Source: Konateibacter massiliensis (GTDB lineage: Bacteria > Bacillota > Clostridia > Lachnospirales > Lachnospiraceae). Taken from it: a DNA stretch of 64,000 nt. The translations under genes were made by a program, and so were the position numbers. Location of the stretch: NCBI RefSeq assembly GCF_900184995.1, contig NZ_LT860099.1:2298332-2362331 (forward strand), in the 5' to 3' direction. The notes below the pieces were generated by a model. It made no database searches. It was not told where the DNA came from and was given only the letters and a program-made list of their open reading frames with translations. Within the stretch, counting starts at the first letter, position 1. Each line of letters begins with the position of its first letter. Below, piece after piece: positions 42,035 to 51,410 of this stretch.

Positions 42035-43435
42035 TTATTCGATGCCAACTCCTGTGACAGGGTTAAAGCTTTCCATGCTCGTCTGCCATGTCTTGTTCAG
42101 CTCCGTTGTTGCAGAATCAATGTCTCTTGTTCCCTGTAATACTTCAATTAAAGTCTTGTAAGTAAAGTTTCTGAAGTCCGTAGGAAGCTCATTTTCACCG
42201 CTTCTTCCGTTCCACATCGGTCCTATTTCATCTGCATCATCCACTGCCTGCATAATCTCTACAAATACAGGTTCTGCTGATATCTGAGGGTCGTTTACTG
42301 TAGTTGGAATTGCGCTCATTGTCTCACAATATTCTTTGTAATTTTTTGACTCAAAAAAGAACTTAATAAATTCCTCCGCAGCTGCTTTTTTGTTTGAATC
42401 TGCTGCTGCCTCTGTGGACATCGCAAGACCGCTGATACCTGCTCCGCCCACAAGTCTCATCTTTCCGTCCGGACTTGGGATTGGAAACCATCCGATATTC
42501 ATATCAGGTGCTGCCGCTTTTAACTGCGCTACCATATGAGTTCCGGAGAACATCATTGCTGACATATCATTTGCCATAAAAGTTGCAATCTGTGCATCCG
42601 GTGTAGAAGCCCAGCCGTCCTGTGCATACTGCATAATAGTCTTTAATTCTTCAAAGGTTGCCTTGAATGTATCGTCTGAGAAATCTTTTGTTCCTTCATA
42701 TGCATGTTTAATAAAATCTGCATCCTGACTCAATACCTGATCACTGTATGCCTTATGGAACCAGAAGCCCATATGCCAGATATCCTGTCCGCCCACAACT
42801 AAAGGTGACATATCGCCTTTATCCTTAATCTTCTGGCACAGCTCAAGAAACTCATCATATGTAGTCGGCTCTGTGAAACCATTCTTATCAAAGTAATCTT
42901 TGTTGTAGAAAATACCGTCTGTATTTTCTCCCGCCATCGGAGCGGTATATACACTTCCGTCAAATTCCGTTGTTGTCTTAAACAGGCTTGTGATGTCCTC
43001 TGAAAGCGGAGCAATCTTTCCTGCTCTCACATAAACAGCGGTATCTCTCATTTCCATGATGTCCGGGAACTCGCCCACGCTGTCCTTCGTCTTTAAGAAC
43101 TCACTGTAAGCTCCTCCGTTACCCGGCTCTATTGTTACTGTAATGTCCGGATAAGTAGCATTAAACCTATCTACAATCGCATTCATAACTGTTTTATAGC
43201 CGTCATCTCCGTCTGCAAAGATAAGGGTAAGTTCTGTCGGCTCTGTCACGATGGAGTCTGTCGCAGCAGCATCTGCTGTCTCTGTCTGCTCAGTCTCTGT
43301 TGCAGCTGCCTGCCCCGTTGTATCCGTTGCTGTTTCACCGGTTGCTGTTCCTGTTGTACTGCTGCTTCCACAGCCTGCAAGCATCGTTGCCGTCATAGCT
43401 GTCACTAAAAGCGTAGAAATAAATTTCTTTTTCAT
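42035..43435 (-). CDS. Extracellular sugar-binding lipoprotein (ABC, CUT1)
   Basis: 466 residues with a lipoprotein signal (MTATMLAGCGSS, Cys about residue 22), a Thr/Ala/Glu-rich linker (23-62), and a family 1 solute-binding fold (PTELTLIFADGDDGYK, YTAPMAGENTDGIFYNKDYF). It delivers oligosaccharides to the two permeases downstream. TAGGAGG precedes the ATG. Substrate is probably a uronic-acid-bearing xylan- or pectin-derived fragment, judged only from the neighbouring GH88 and GH43. Confidence 0.9.
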   Translation of the reverse strand: MKKKFISTLLVTAMTATMLAGCGSSSTTGTATGETATDTTGQAAATETEQTETADAAATDSIVTEPTELTLIFADGDDGYKTVMNAIVDRFNATYPDITVTIEPGNGGAYSEFLKTKDSVGEFPDIMEMRDTAVYVRAGKIAPLSEDITSLFKTTTEFDGSVYTAPMAGENTDGIFYNKDYFDKNGFTEPTTYDEFLELCQKIKDKGDMSPLVVGGQDIWHMGFWFHKAYSDQVLSQDADFIKHAYEGTKDFSDDTFKATFEELKTIMQYAQDGWASTPDAQIATFMANDMSAMMFSGTHMVAQLKAAAPDMNIGWFPIPSPDGKMRLVGGAGISGLAMSTEAAADSNKKAAAEEFIKFFFESKNYKEYCETMSAIPTTVNDPQISAEPVFVEIMQAVDDADEIGPMWNGRSGENELPTDFRNFTYKTLIEVLQGTRDIDSATTELNKTWQTSMESFNPVTGVGIE

Positions 43436-43571
43436 GTTTAAATCCTCCTAAATTATTTTCTTCTTCCTCTTGATGCCCCATTTATTTTTTGTATACGTAA
43501 AATATAACAGTCTTTCGTTTTTAAAAAAACGTACTTTTTTAAGTTTCAAGTGCCTTTTTTTAATACAATTA

Positions 43572-43617
43572 AAAAAGGGAACTTTTGTATTTTCTATATT
43601 ACAAAAGTTCCCTTTTT
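43572..43617 (-). terminator. Terminator of the foldase gene
   Basis: A long stem AAAAAGGGAACTTTTGT / ACAAAAGTTCCCTTTTT with a 12-nt loop, 35 bp past the foldase stop and ahead of the sugar-binding protein leader. A half copy of hairpin 1 (AAAAAAGTGTGAGC) lies at 43629-43642. Confidence 0.8.
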
Positions 43618-43651
43618 CAGCTCTTCTTATAAAAAAGTGTGAGCTTTACTA

Positions 43652-44779
43652 TTATTCCGCCGTCGTAGTATCTGCTTCTGCGTCTGTCGCGGTACTGTCA
43701 TCTGTTGTTGTGGTATCCTCTGTCGTTGTATCGCCTGTTGTTGTGGTATCCTCTGTCGTTGTATCCGTCGCTATTGACACACTCTCATCAAAGTTGATTT
43801 TCTTCCACAATTGGTCATCTACCGTGATGGTTGCTGCCTCAAGCCATGCTGCGTAAGTATCATCATAAAGAGTATCCTGTCTCTCAGAAATGATTTCTGC
43901 ACGTCTTGCCTCTGTCTGCTCCTCGTCATAAGCACTTGTCAGATTCACAATGTAATAACCGCTGTCTAGTTCAATAACCGCAGAGGTCTCTCCCTCCTGC
44001 AAAGCGTCCGCTGCTGCGATAACTGCCTCGTCCATTCCGGCATCATCATCTTTTCCGTAGGAAGCGCTACTTACCTTGCGTTCGGTGTCTGTAACTGCTG
44101 TTTCAAAGTCCGTACCGCCTGCCACTGCATCGACAATTGCCTGAGCTTCTGCCTTTTTTTCTGCCTTCTCTTCATCAGTCAGCTCCACTGTGTTGCCTGA
44201 CTCATCCGTTGAACCGGCTGTGGAAATATATACATAACCAAAGGTTCTCTGCGCAGCATCCTCATCTGCTACCTCTGTGTCTGCTCCTGCGCGGATTGCC
44301 GCTGCGATCTTTGTCTGTAAGGTATATTTGGTCAGATACTCCTTGATAATAGCTTCACTTGCACCCATTGCCTCCTGCGCTTCTTTATCGTTATCTTCCA
44401 TAAACTGCTTTGCAGTATCTTCAATCAGACCAATCTCTGCATCCGTAAGAGTAATCCCATACTCCTCTGCATGCTGATTCACTAAGTACATTTCCTGCAA
44501 ATCCTCTAAAATACTTTGAAGGGTTGATTCTCCAAAGGTCATATCCTCGCTTAAAGCCTGATTCCACATATTGTCTCCAAACAGGGAACCATAATATGAT
44601 TCATAAATCACCTGCTGATTCTTAGCATAAAATTTTGCCACACCAAATGGAATATTCTCATCATTTACTACCGAAACCGGTTTATTTAAATCGACAGAGC
44701 CACATCCTGTCACCAAGCTTGCGCAGGCTAATACGGCTGCTGCCATGCCCACGATTCGTTTACTTACACTCTTCTTCAT
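43652..44779 (-). CDS. PrsA/SurA-like peptidyl-prolyl isomerase lipoprotein
   Basis: About 375 residues: lipoprotein signal ending LVTGCG, a SurA_N-like helical chaperone region (about 25-180), a parvulin-like segment (about 190-300; FGYVYISTAGS ... DSGYYIVNLTS), and a C-terminal Thr/Asp/Glu tail of repeated TTTEDTTT units. Extracellular foldase role is inferred. Start 44779 follows AAAGGAG; an in-frame ATG at 44800 does not. It lies just after mfd, an arrangement common in Lachnospiraceae. Confidence 0.85.
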   Translation of the reverse strand: MKKSVSKRIVGMAAAVLACASLVTGCGSVDLNKPVSVVNDENIPFGVAKFYAKNQQVIYESYYGSLFGDNMWNQALSEDMTFGESTLQSILEDLQEMYLVNQHAEEYGITLTDAEIGLIEDTAKQFMEDNDKEAQEAMGASEAIIKEYLTKYTLQTKIAAAIRAGADTEVADEDAAQRTFGYVYISTAGSTDESGNTVELTDEEKAEKKAEAQAIVDAVAGGTDFETAVTDTERKVSSASYGKDDDAGMDEAVIAAADALQEGETSAVIELDSGYYIVNLTSAYDEEQTEARRAEIISERQDTLYDDTYAAWLEAATITVDDQLWKKINFDESVSIATDTTTEDTTTTGDTTTEDTTTTDDSTATDAEADTTTAE

Positions 44780-44836
44780 ATTGTCTCCTTTCATCGGCAC
44801 CCTCGCCGTGACACTCTTTTAGATTATAGCCTTTTT

Positions 44837-47800
44837 TTATTCATCAATCAATGTCTTTATATCAGTTAAAATATTTTTCACAATTCCGATTGTATCCGGC
44901 TTATCCTTATTCTTAAGCGGTATATAGGTAAAGAACGGGTTAGTCTCCACGGTAAATTTCATCGTATTCCTGTATTTCTCCAAGAGAGCCGGGATTTTTG
45001 CCGGATTTACCTTCGCTCTTTCATACATTGTAAATTTGATTGTATCACCTTTTTGCGAAATTTCTGTTACAAACACGGACGCGGCAAACGCTTTTATCTG
45101 CGCGACTGCCAAAAGGTTCGTGACAGATCTTGGCGGCTCTCCAAAGCGATCAATGAGCTCCTCGAGCATATCATCACATTCCTCTTCATTTTCAAGACCT
45201 GCAATTCGCTTGTAAATTTCAAGCTTCTGGAATTCGCTTCCGATATATTTCTCCGGTATAAAGGCATCAATGTCAATATCGATTGTTGTATCAAATCTGT
45301 CTTCCTCGACATCGGCATTTTTGAGCGATTTGACTGCCTCATTTAGCATCTTGCAGTATAAATCGTATCCAACTGCCTCCATATGACCGCTCTGCTGGGC
45401 TCCCAAGAGATTTCCGGCACCTCGGATTTCCAAATCACGCATCGCAATCTTAAAGCCGGAGCCAAGCTCCGTAAATTCCCTGATTGCATGAAGACGTTTT
45501 TCCGCAATCTCCTTTAGCATCTTGTTTCGCTTATACATCAAAAAGGCATAGGAGGTCCTATTCGAACGACCCACACGTCCTCTCAGCTGATAAAGCTGAG
45601 ATAAGCCCAGATTGTCTGCATCGTGAATGATAATCGTATTGACATTCGAGATATCAAGCCCTGTCTCAATGATGGTCGTCGACACAAGCACGTCGATTTC
45701 TCCGTTGATAAAATTGTACATGATTTTTTCCAGCTCATGCTCATTCATCTGCCCGTGGGCAAATGCCACATTTGCATCGGGCACGAGATTTGCGATGGTG
45801 TTTGTGACCTCATCAATGTTGTTGACCCGGTTGTATACATAATACACCTGACCGTCTCTTGCCAGCTCACGGTTGATTGCTTCCCTCACCATCTCATCGT
45901 TGTATTCCATGATAAAGGTCTGAATCGGCATACGGTCCATCGGCGGCTCCTCCAGCACGCTCATATCCCTGATTCCGATTAAGCTCATATGCAGGGTACG
46001 AGGAATCGGCGTCGCCGTCAAGGTGAGAACATCCACATTTTTCTTGAGCTGCTTGATTTTCTCTTTGTGCGTCACACCAAAACGTTGCTCCTCATCTATA
46101 ATCAAAAGTCCCAAATCCTTGAACACAACATCCTTTGACAGCACCCGGTGCGTTCCCACCACGATATCCACAAAGCCTTTTTTCAAATCCTCCACGGTTT
46201 TCTTCATCTCCGTTTGAGTTTTAAACCTAGACATCAAATCCACTCTGATCGGAAAATCCTTCATTCTCTGCACAAATGTATTGTAATGCTGCTGCGCCAA
46301 AATGGTCGTCGGCACGAGATAGACAACCTGCTTTCCATCCTGAACCGCCTTAAACGCTGCTCGAATTGCAATCTCTGTCTTTCCGTAACCCACGTCACCG
46401 CAGACAAGGCGATCCATAATCTTCGTGCTCTCCATATCCCGCTTTACTGCCTCAATAGCAAGGAGCTGATCGTCCGTCTCCTCATATGGAAACATTTCCT
46501 CAAATTCTCTCTGCCAAACGGTATCTTCACTGTAAATATAGCCCTCTTTTTCCTGACGGAGTGCGTAGAGCTGTACCAAATCCTTGGCAATTTCCTTGAC
46601 CGCTCCTTTTACTCTCGTCTTTGTCTTATTCCATTCCTGTGAGCCTAGCTTGTTAAGCTTTGGCTTTTTGGCATCGCTTCCTGCATATTTTTGGATTAAT
46701 TCAAGCTGGGTAGCCAGAATATAGAGATTTCCGCCGGAGGCATATTCGATTTTGATATAATCCTTTGCCACCTTTTCCACTTCAATTTTCTCAATTCCCT
46801 TGTAAATACCCAGTCCATGATTTTCATGCACAACGTAGTCTCCGACCTTCAGCTCGCTGAAGCTCTGAATCTTCTGCCCTTCGTATACTTTGCGCTTCTT
46901 CTTTTTCTTCTTTTCTGCGCCGAAAATATCCGTCTCTGAAATAATGACCAGCTTGATAAGAGGATACTCATAGCCCTTATGTACGTTTCCGTAGGTCGTC
47001 ATGATTTCCCCAGCTTGAACCTCTTTATCAAGGTCCTCAGAATAGAAAGCATTCAGCTCATAGTCTCTCAAATCCTGCGCCAGACGCGCTGCCCTTGTCT
47101 TGGAGGCAGAGAGCAAAATGACCTTGTAGCCTGATCGCTTCCAGCCCTGCAAATCCTTTACCAAAAGTTCAAAACTGCTGTTATAAGGATTGACTGATTT
47201 GGCAGAGATGCCAAACTTCGCTGTCACCTTAAATTCCTGAAGCTTTCCCTCCAGCGTACAGAGTGCCAGTCCGCCAAGCTTTCCGATTTTTCCTATCACC
47301 TGTCCGTGCTCCAGCAAAATATCCATCTGACCCGGCAGGATATATCCTTTTTCAATACGGTGAACCATGCTCTCTCGGAATTCGTTTTCGATTGTTTCGC
47401 CTTTTTCCAAAATGCGGTTCGGCTCATCCAGAAAAATAACTGTATCCTCGAAATCAAAATAGTCCAGAAACGTAGCCGCATCCTCATAAAAATATTTGAT
47501 GTAGCTGTCAATACCCTTTGTTCCAAGTCCGCCAAACTCTACAAGCTGCTCCCTCACCTCGTCCACGGAGCTTTTGATACGAAAGGCTTCCTCTGTCTTC
47601 ATTTCCTTTCGAAGCTTTTCGATATATGGCTTTGCCTCTTTTTCAATTTTTTTCAAACCTGTATGAAGACGCTCATCATCCAGAATAATCTCCGCAGCAG
47701 GGTAAACAACAATCTCGTCGAGCTGCTCAATGGAGCGCTGGCTCTCCGCGTCAAAGCTTCGGATGGAATCCACCTCTTCATCCCAAAGCTCAATTCGATA

Positions 47801-48364
47801 TGGATTCTCCTCCGTCAGTGAAAAAATATCGATAATGCCTCCGCGGATAGCAAACTGTCCCGCTGCTTCCACCTGCGCAGTCTTTTCATAGCCAAGCGCA
47901 ACCAACTCACGTTTTAGTTTCTCAATATCCACGACCGATTCGCTCGTGATATGGATGAGCGACTTTTTGACCGCCTCAAGCGGAACGAGATAGTCCATCA
48001 AACCGTCCAGCGTCAAAATCACCGTGATGCCCTTATTTTGAAGAATGGCTTTTATCACATTAATTCTCTGTTTGGCGATTAAGTTTCCGTGAATATCGGC
48101 GTTATAGAAAATCAAATCCTTTGCAGGATAAAGCATAACCTCTCTGTCAAAGCATTTATAATCCTCATATATTTCCTTTGCTTTCAGCTCGTTTGCCGCT
48201 ATAATAATTTTATTTTGAAACCCTTGTGACAAACCAAACATAAAATGAGATTTCTGTGAATCGATACATCCGGACACTTGAATAAGACCACTTTTCTTCT
48301 GCAAAGCGGTCTTTATCTCATTAAATTCATTCATTTGTTGTAAAGGACTGATTAATGCGTTCAT
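44837..48364 (-). CDS. mfd: Transcription-repair coupling factor
   Basis: Removes stalled RNA polymerase and recruits UvrA. 1175 residues: UvrB-like N-terminus, RNA-polymerase-interaction domain (KVGDYVVHENHGLGIYKGI), RecG-like translocase with Walker A CGDVGYGKTEIAIRA and IIDEEQRFGV, TATPIPRTLHMS, and a C-terminal TRCF domain. Complete and of normal length. It follows pth by 7 bp. Confidence 0.97.
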   Translation of the reverse strand: MNALISPLQQMNEFNEIKTALQKKSGLIQVSGCIDSQKSHFMFGLSQGFQNKIIIAANELKAKEIYEDYKCFDREVMLYPAKDLIFYNADIHGNLIAKQRINVIKAILQNKGITVILTLDGLMDYLVPLEAVKKSLIHITSESVVDIEKLKRELVALGYEKTAQVEAAGQFAIRGGIIDIFSLTEENPYRIELWDEEVDSIRSFDAESQRSIEQLDEIVVYPAAEIILDDERLHTGLKKIEKEAKPYIEKLRKEMKTEEAFRIKSSVDEVREQLVEFGGLGTKGIDSYIKYFYEDAATFLDYFDFEDTVIFLDEPNRILEKGETIENEFRESMVHRIEKGYILPGQMDILLEHGQVIGKIGKLGGLALCTLEGKLQEFKVTAKFGISAKSVNPYNSSFELLVKDLQGWKRSGYKVILLSASKTRAARLAQDLRDYELNAFYSEDLDKEVQAGEIMTTYGNVHKGYEYPLIKLVIISETDIFGAEKKKKKKRKVYEGQKIQSFSELKVGDYVVHENHGLGIYKGIEKIEVEKVAKDYIKIEYASGGNLYILATQLELIQKYAGSDAKKPKLNKLGSQEWNKTKTRVKGAVKEIAKDLVQLYALRQEKEGYIYSEDTVWQREFEEMFPYEETDDQLLAIEAVKRDMESTKIMDRLVCGDVGYGKTEIAIRAAFKAVQDGKQVVYLVPTTILAQQHYNTFVQRMKDFPIRVDLMSRFKTQTEMKKTVEDLKKGFVDIVVGTHRVLSKDVVFKDLGLLIIDEEQRFGVTHKEKIKQLKKNVDVLTLTATPIPRTLHMSLIGIRDMSVLEEPPMDRMPIQTFIMEYNDEMVREAINRELARDGQVYYVYNRVNNIDEVTNTIANLVPDANVAFAHGQMNEHELEKIMYNFINGEIDVLVSTTIIETGLDISNVNTIIIHDADNLGLSQLYQLRGRVGRSNRTSYAFLMYKRNKMLKEIAEKRLHAIREFTELGSGFKIAMRDLEIRGAGNLLGAQQSGHMEAVGYDLYCKMLNEAVKSLKNADVEEDRFDTTIDIDIDAFIPEKYIGSEFQKLEIYKRIAGLENEEECDDMLEELIDRFGEPPRSVTNLLAVAQIKAFAASVFVTEISQKGDTIKFTMYERAKVNPAKIPALLEKYRNTMKFTVETNPFFTYIPLKNKDKPDTIGIVKNILTDIKTLIDE

Positions 48365-48371
48365 TTATCCG

Positions 48372-48944
48372 TTACCTTACCTTTTGATTATATAGATTCA
48401 TTGCCGCATCGACATCCTGCGTAATCATGAGCTCAACAGCTTTCACTGCATTGTCGATCGCTTCATCGACAACCGGGCGCTCCTCCTTTGAAAAATGCCC
48501 CAGCACATAATCAGCTAAGTCCATATGCTTTGGCTTTTCGCCGACTCCAATTTTGATGCGCATAAAATTCTGAGTTCCCACATGGGAAATAATGCTTTTA
48601 ATACCGTTATGCCCTCCGGCGCTTCCCTTTTTACGGATGCGAAGCTGCCCTACATCCAAATCAATATCGTCAAAGAGGACAATCAGCTCATCCTCGGGAT
48701 TTATTTTATAATAATCCATGAATTCCCGTATACTCTCTCCGCTTAAGTTCATATAGGTCTGCGGCTTTACCAAAACAACCTTGTAGCCTTCAATATAGCC
48801 TGTACCGAAAATTCCTTTGTGCTTTTTGGAATCCACTCCAATTTTATATTTCTCTGCAATCGCATCGATTGCGTCAAAACCCACGTTATGCCTTGTTCCC
48901 TTATAATCCCTGGTTGGATTTCCAAGTCCTGCTATGATATACAT
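48372..48944 (-). CDS. pth: Peptidyl-tRNA hydrolase
   Basis: Recycles peptidyl-tRNA. 190 residues with the catalytic His in GLGNPTRDYKGTRHNVGF, FVLVKPQTYMN-type block (VVLVKPQTYMNLSG), the Asp in LFDDIDLDVG and GSAGGHNGIKSI. AAGGTAAA precedes the ATG. It lies 6 bp after the GlmU-like gene and 7 bp before mfd, preserving the spoVG-glmU-pth-mfd order known from Bacillus. Confidence 0.96.
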   Translation of the reverse strand: MYIIAGLGNPTRDYKGTRHNVGFDAIDAIAEKYKIGVDSKKHKGIFGTGYIEGYKVVLVKPQTYMNLSGESIREFMDYYKINPEDELIVLFDDIDLDVGQLRIRKKGSAGGHNGIKSIISHVGTQNFMRIKIGVGEKPKHMDLADYVLGHFSKEERPVVDEAIDNAVKAVELMITQDVDAAMNLYNQKVR

Positions 48945-48950
48945 TTTACC

Positions 48951-49679
48951 TTACCTATCTTTCACAATTCTCTCAACTTCTTCTAACTGCTCTGGGTCAT
49001 TTACACCGGTCATCTCCTGCGCATTCTCAAGCACATAGGCATCAACTGGGTAACCCTTTTCCTTTATTATTGTAAGCGTATCCGGCAGATAGTATTCTCC
49101 CTGTGCATTGTTTGTCTTCAGCTGGTCAAGTGCTTCGCTAAGCTCCTTCGCATCAAAAACGTACATGCCGGAGTTTACTTCCTTGGACAAAAGTTCATCG
49201 ACACTTGCGTCCTTGTGCTCCACGCTCTTTAAAAAACTTCCGTCCTTGTCACGAATAATTCTTCCGTAACCTGTCGGGTCATCCACTATTGCAGACAGCA
49301 CGGTCACTTTATTTTGGTTCGTTCTATGAAACTCCACTAACTTTTTCAAGGTGCCGCCCGTAATCAGCGGGGTATCGCCAAATAAAATCAACGTCTCACC
49401 CTCTGTTCCAATAAAGTCCTTTGCACATTTTACCGCATGTCCTGTTCCAAGCTGCTCCTGCTGTAAAGCATATTCAACCTTTGAAGTCACACTGCTCTTT
49501 ACCACATCGCTCTTATAGCCTACCACGAGACACACTTCGTCTGCTCCGGCACCCTTTGCTGCTTCTATTGCATATTCCACCATCGGCTTCCCGTTCACGG
49601 TGTGAACTACCTTTGGCAAATCTGATTTCATTCTTGTTCCTTTTCCTGCTGCCAGAATGACAGCTTTTAGCTTATCCAT
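48951..49679 (-). CDS. GlmU-like uridylyltransferase, N-terminal domain only
   Basis: About 242 residues, equal to the pyrophosphorylase half of GlmU (usual 450-460): VILAAGKGTRMKSDLPKVVH, QEQLGTGHAV, LILFGDTPL, and EVNSGMYVFD. The C-terminal left-handed-helix acetyltransferase domain is missing. It should still form UDP-GlcNAc from GlcNAc-1-P, so the acetyltransferase must be elsewhere. Start 49679 follows GGAGGGT. Its position ahead of pth-mfd is where full glmU sits in other Firmicutes. Confidence 0.88.
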   Translation of the reverse strand: MDKLKAVILAAGKGTRMKSDLPKVVHTVNGKPMVEYAIEAAKGAGADEVCLVVGYKSDVVKSSVTSKVEYALQQEQLGTGHAVKCAKDFIGTEGETLILFGDTPLITGGTLKKLVEFHRTNQNKVTVLSAIVDDPTGYGRIIRDKDGSFLKSVEHKDASVDELLSKEVNSGMYVFDAKELSEALDQLKTNNAQGEYYLPDTLTIIKEKGYPVDAYVLENAQEMTGVNDPEQLEEVERIVKDR

Positions 49680-49786
49680 TTGATACCCTCCTGCAATTTC
49701 TTCCATTATTTTATTTTACAGTAATAAGCAGTATTTGTCACGAAAAAAGTGTAGGTGAAACGTCAAATACACCGCATGCTACAAGA

Positions 49787-49910
49787 AAGTGTGAGCAAAG
49801 CTCACACTTCGCGCCCGAGCGGGTTGCGAAGCAACAACTTCCACTCCGCGAGGTGCGCATAAATAGTTTTAATATCATAGGAAATTGCCTTGCAATTTCC
49901 TATGATATTA
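49787..49910 (+). repeat. Dispersed two-hairpin intergenic element, full copy 2
   Basis: Hairpin 1 AAGTGTGAGC-AAA-GCTCACACTT (49787-49809); shared GC-rich middle; hairpin 2 TAATATCATAGGAAATTGC / GCAATTTCCTATGATATTA (49870-49910). Base changes in hairpin 2 relative to the copy at 21934 are matched on both arms. Confidence 0.85.
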
Positions 49911-49916
49911 ACTGAC

Positions 49917-49952
49917 AAAAATGGAAAGCCCTCCTTTGAGCTTTCCATTTTA
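49917..49952 (-). terminator. spoVG terminator
   Basis: Minus strand: AAATGGAAAGC / GCTTTCCATTTTT with a ~10-nt loop and U-tract, 33 bp past the spoVG stop. Confidence 0.8.
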
Positions 49953-49984
49953 TTAGATGACATTTCTTGGTCAATATCTTCTGA

Positions 49985-50257
49985 CTATGCTTCCTCGTCC
50001 TCCAAAAGCGCAGCCGCATATTTATCCAGAATAATCTGTTGAATTTTCTCTCTTGTATCGGAGTTAATTGGATGGGCAATATCCCGATACTCTCCATCTG
50101 ATGCTTTTCTGCTTGGCATGGCGATAAATAATCCTTTTTCTCCTTCAATTACCTTGATGTCATGAACTACAAATTCATCATCAATCGTGATTGAAACAAC
50201 TGCCTTCATCTTTCCTTCTTTTGCTACTTTTCGTACCCGTACATCTGTAATCTTCAT
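49985..50257 (-). CDS. spoVG: Septation/sporulation regulator SpoVG
   Basis: Small nucleic-acid-binding regulator. 90 residues with the strongly conserved core ([48 protein letters not shown]). AAAGGGG precedes the ATG. Only 34 bp follow the glgD stop with no promoter seen, so it is likely the last gene of glgC-glgD-spoVG. Confidence 0.95.
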   Translation of the reverse strand: MKITDVRVRKVAKEGKMKAVVSITIDDEFVVHDIKVIEGEKGLFIAMPSRKASDGEYRDIAHPINSDTREKIQQIILDKYAAALLEDEEA

Positions 50258-50291
50258 GTCTCGTACCCCTTTCTTCTGCCTTAGAGTTCAG

Positions 50292-51410
50292 CTATAAAAC
50301 ATACCTCTCATTTTTTTCTACCACGATCTTGATTCCATCCTCGCCACAGTGGTATGAGTTCGCTCGAATTGTGTCACGGCTTTCCACGATACAATTCTCT
50401 ATATGAATATTATCGCCAAGATAAACATCATTCAGTATGATAGAATTTTTTATAACACAATTATTTCCAACAAAAACTTTTTTAAACACAATGGAGTTCT
50501 CGACCTGACCGTTGATGATGCAGCCGCTTGAAATCAGGCTGTTCCTCACATCAGCTCCCGGATTGTATTTTGCAGGAGGTAAGTCGTCCACTTTGGAGTA
50601 AATATCAGGATACTGCTTGAAAAAATAATCCCGAATCTCCGGCTTCAAAAAATCCATGTTTGTCTTAAAATAAGCTTCCACCGTAGAAATATTGCTCCAA
50701 TAGTCTTTAATTTTATAGCCATAAATTCGCTTCAAATTCTTGTATCGAATCAAGATATCTTTGACGAAATCATGTCTGTCCTCCTCTGCACACCGCTCAA
50801 TCAGTTCGATAAGTTGGCGACGTCTGATTACATAAATACCTGTTGAAATGGTGTTAGAGCGGGCAACCATCGGTTTTTCATCAAACTCCTCGATTCTCGC
50901 ATCCTCATTCATTTTCAGTACACCAAAGCGGCTTACATCCTCATTTACCGGCATATCCTTGCACACAACCGTGATATCTGCCTTCTTGGAGATATGATAT
51001 TCCAGTACCTTATTGTAATCCAGCTTGTAAATACAATCACCCGATGCGATGACAACATATGGCTCATGGCTGCTTTTCAAAAAACCTAAATTCTGATAAA
51101 GCGCATCCGCCGTTCCTCGAAACCACCAGTTGTTGTCGGTTGTTACAGTAGGAGTAAATACGAACAGTCCACCCTGTTTTCTACCGAAATCCCACCACTT
51201 CGAGGAGCTTAAATGCTCATTGAGTGACTTGGCATTGTATTGTGTCAAAACAGCTACCTTCTGAATATGCGAATTCGACATATTACTCAGTGAAAAATCA
51301 ATGCTCCGGTAGCATCCTGCAATTGGCATTGCCGCAATTGCACGCTTGTTAGACAGTTCGCGCATTTTATTATTGTTTCCACCCGCTAAAATAATTCCAA
51401 TTGCCCTCAT
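50292..51410 (-). CDS. glgD: Glucose-1-phosphate adenylyltransferase subunit GlgD
   Basis: 372 residues: nucleotidyltransferase domain ([19 protein letters not shown], a degenerate form of the catalytic GGxGxRL motif) and a C-terminal beta-helix. It is the regulatory-type partner of GlgC in ADP-glucose synthesis for glycogen. Its ATG overlaps the glgC stop (ATGA). Confidence 0.93.
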   Translation of the reverse strand: MRAIGIILAGGNNNKMRELSNKRAIAAMPIAGCYRSIDFSLSNMSNSHIQKVAVLTQYNAKSLNEHLSSSKWWDFGRKQGGLFVFTPTVTTDNNWWFRGTADALYQNLGFLKSSHEPYVVIASGDCIYKLDYNKVLEYHISKKADITVVCKDMPVNEDVSRFGVLKMNEDARIEEFDEKPMVARSNTISTGIYVIRRRQLIELIERCAEEDRHDFVKDILIRYKNLKRIYGYKIKDYWSNISTVEAYFKTNMDFLKPEIRDYFFKQYPDIYSKVDDLPPAKYNPGADVRNSLISSGCIINGQVENSIVFKKVFVGNNCVIKNSIILNDVYLGDNIHIENCIVESRDTIRANSYHCGEDGIKIVVEKNERYVL

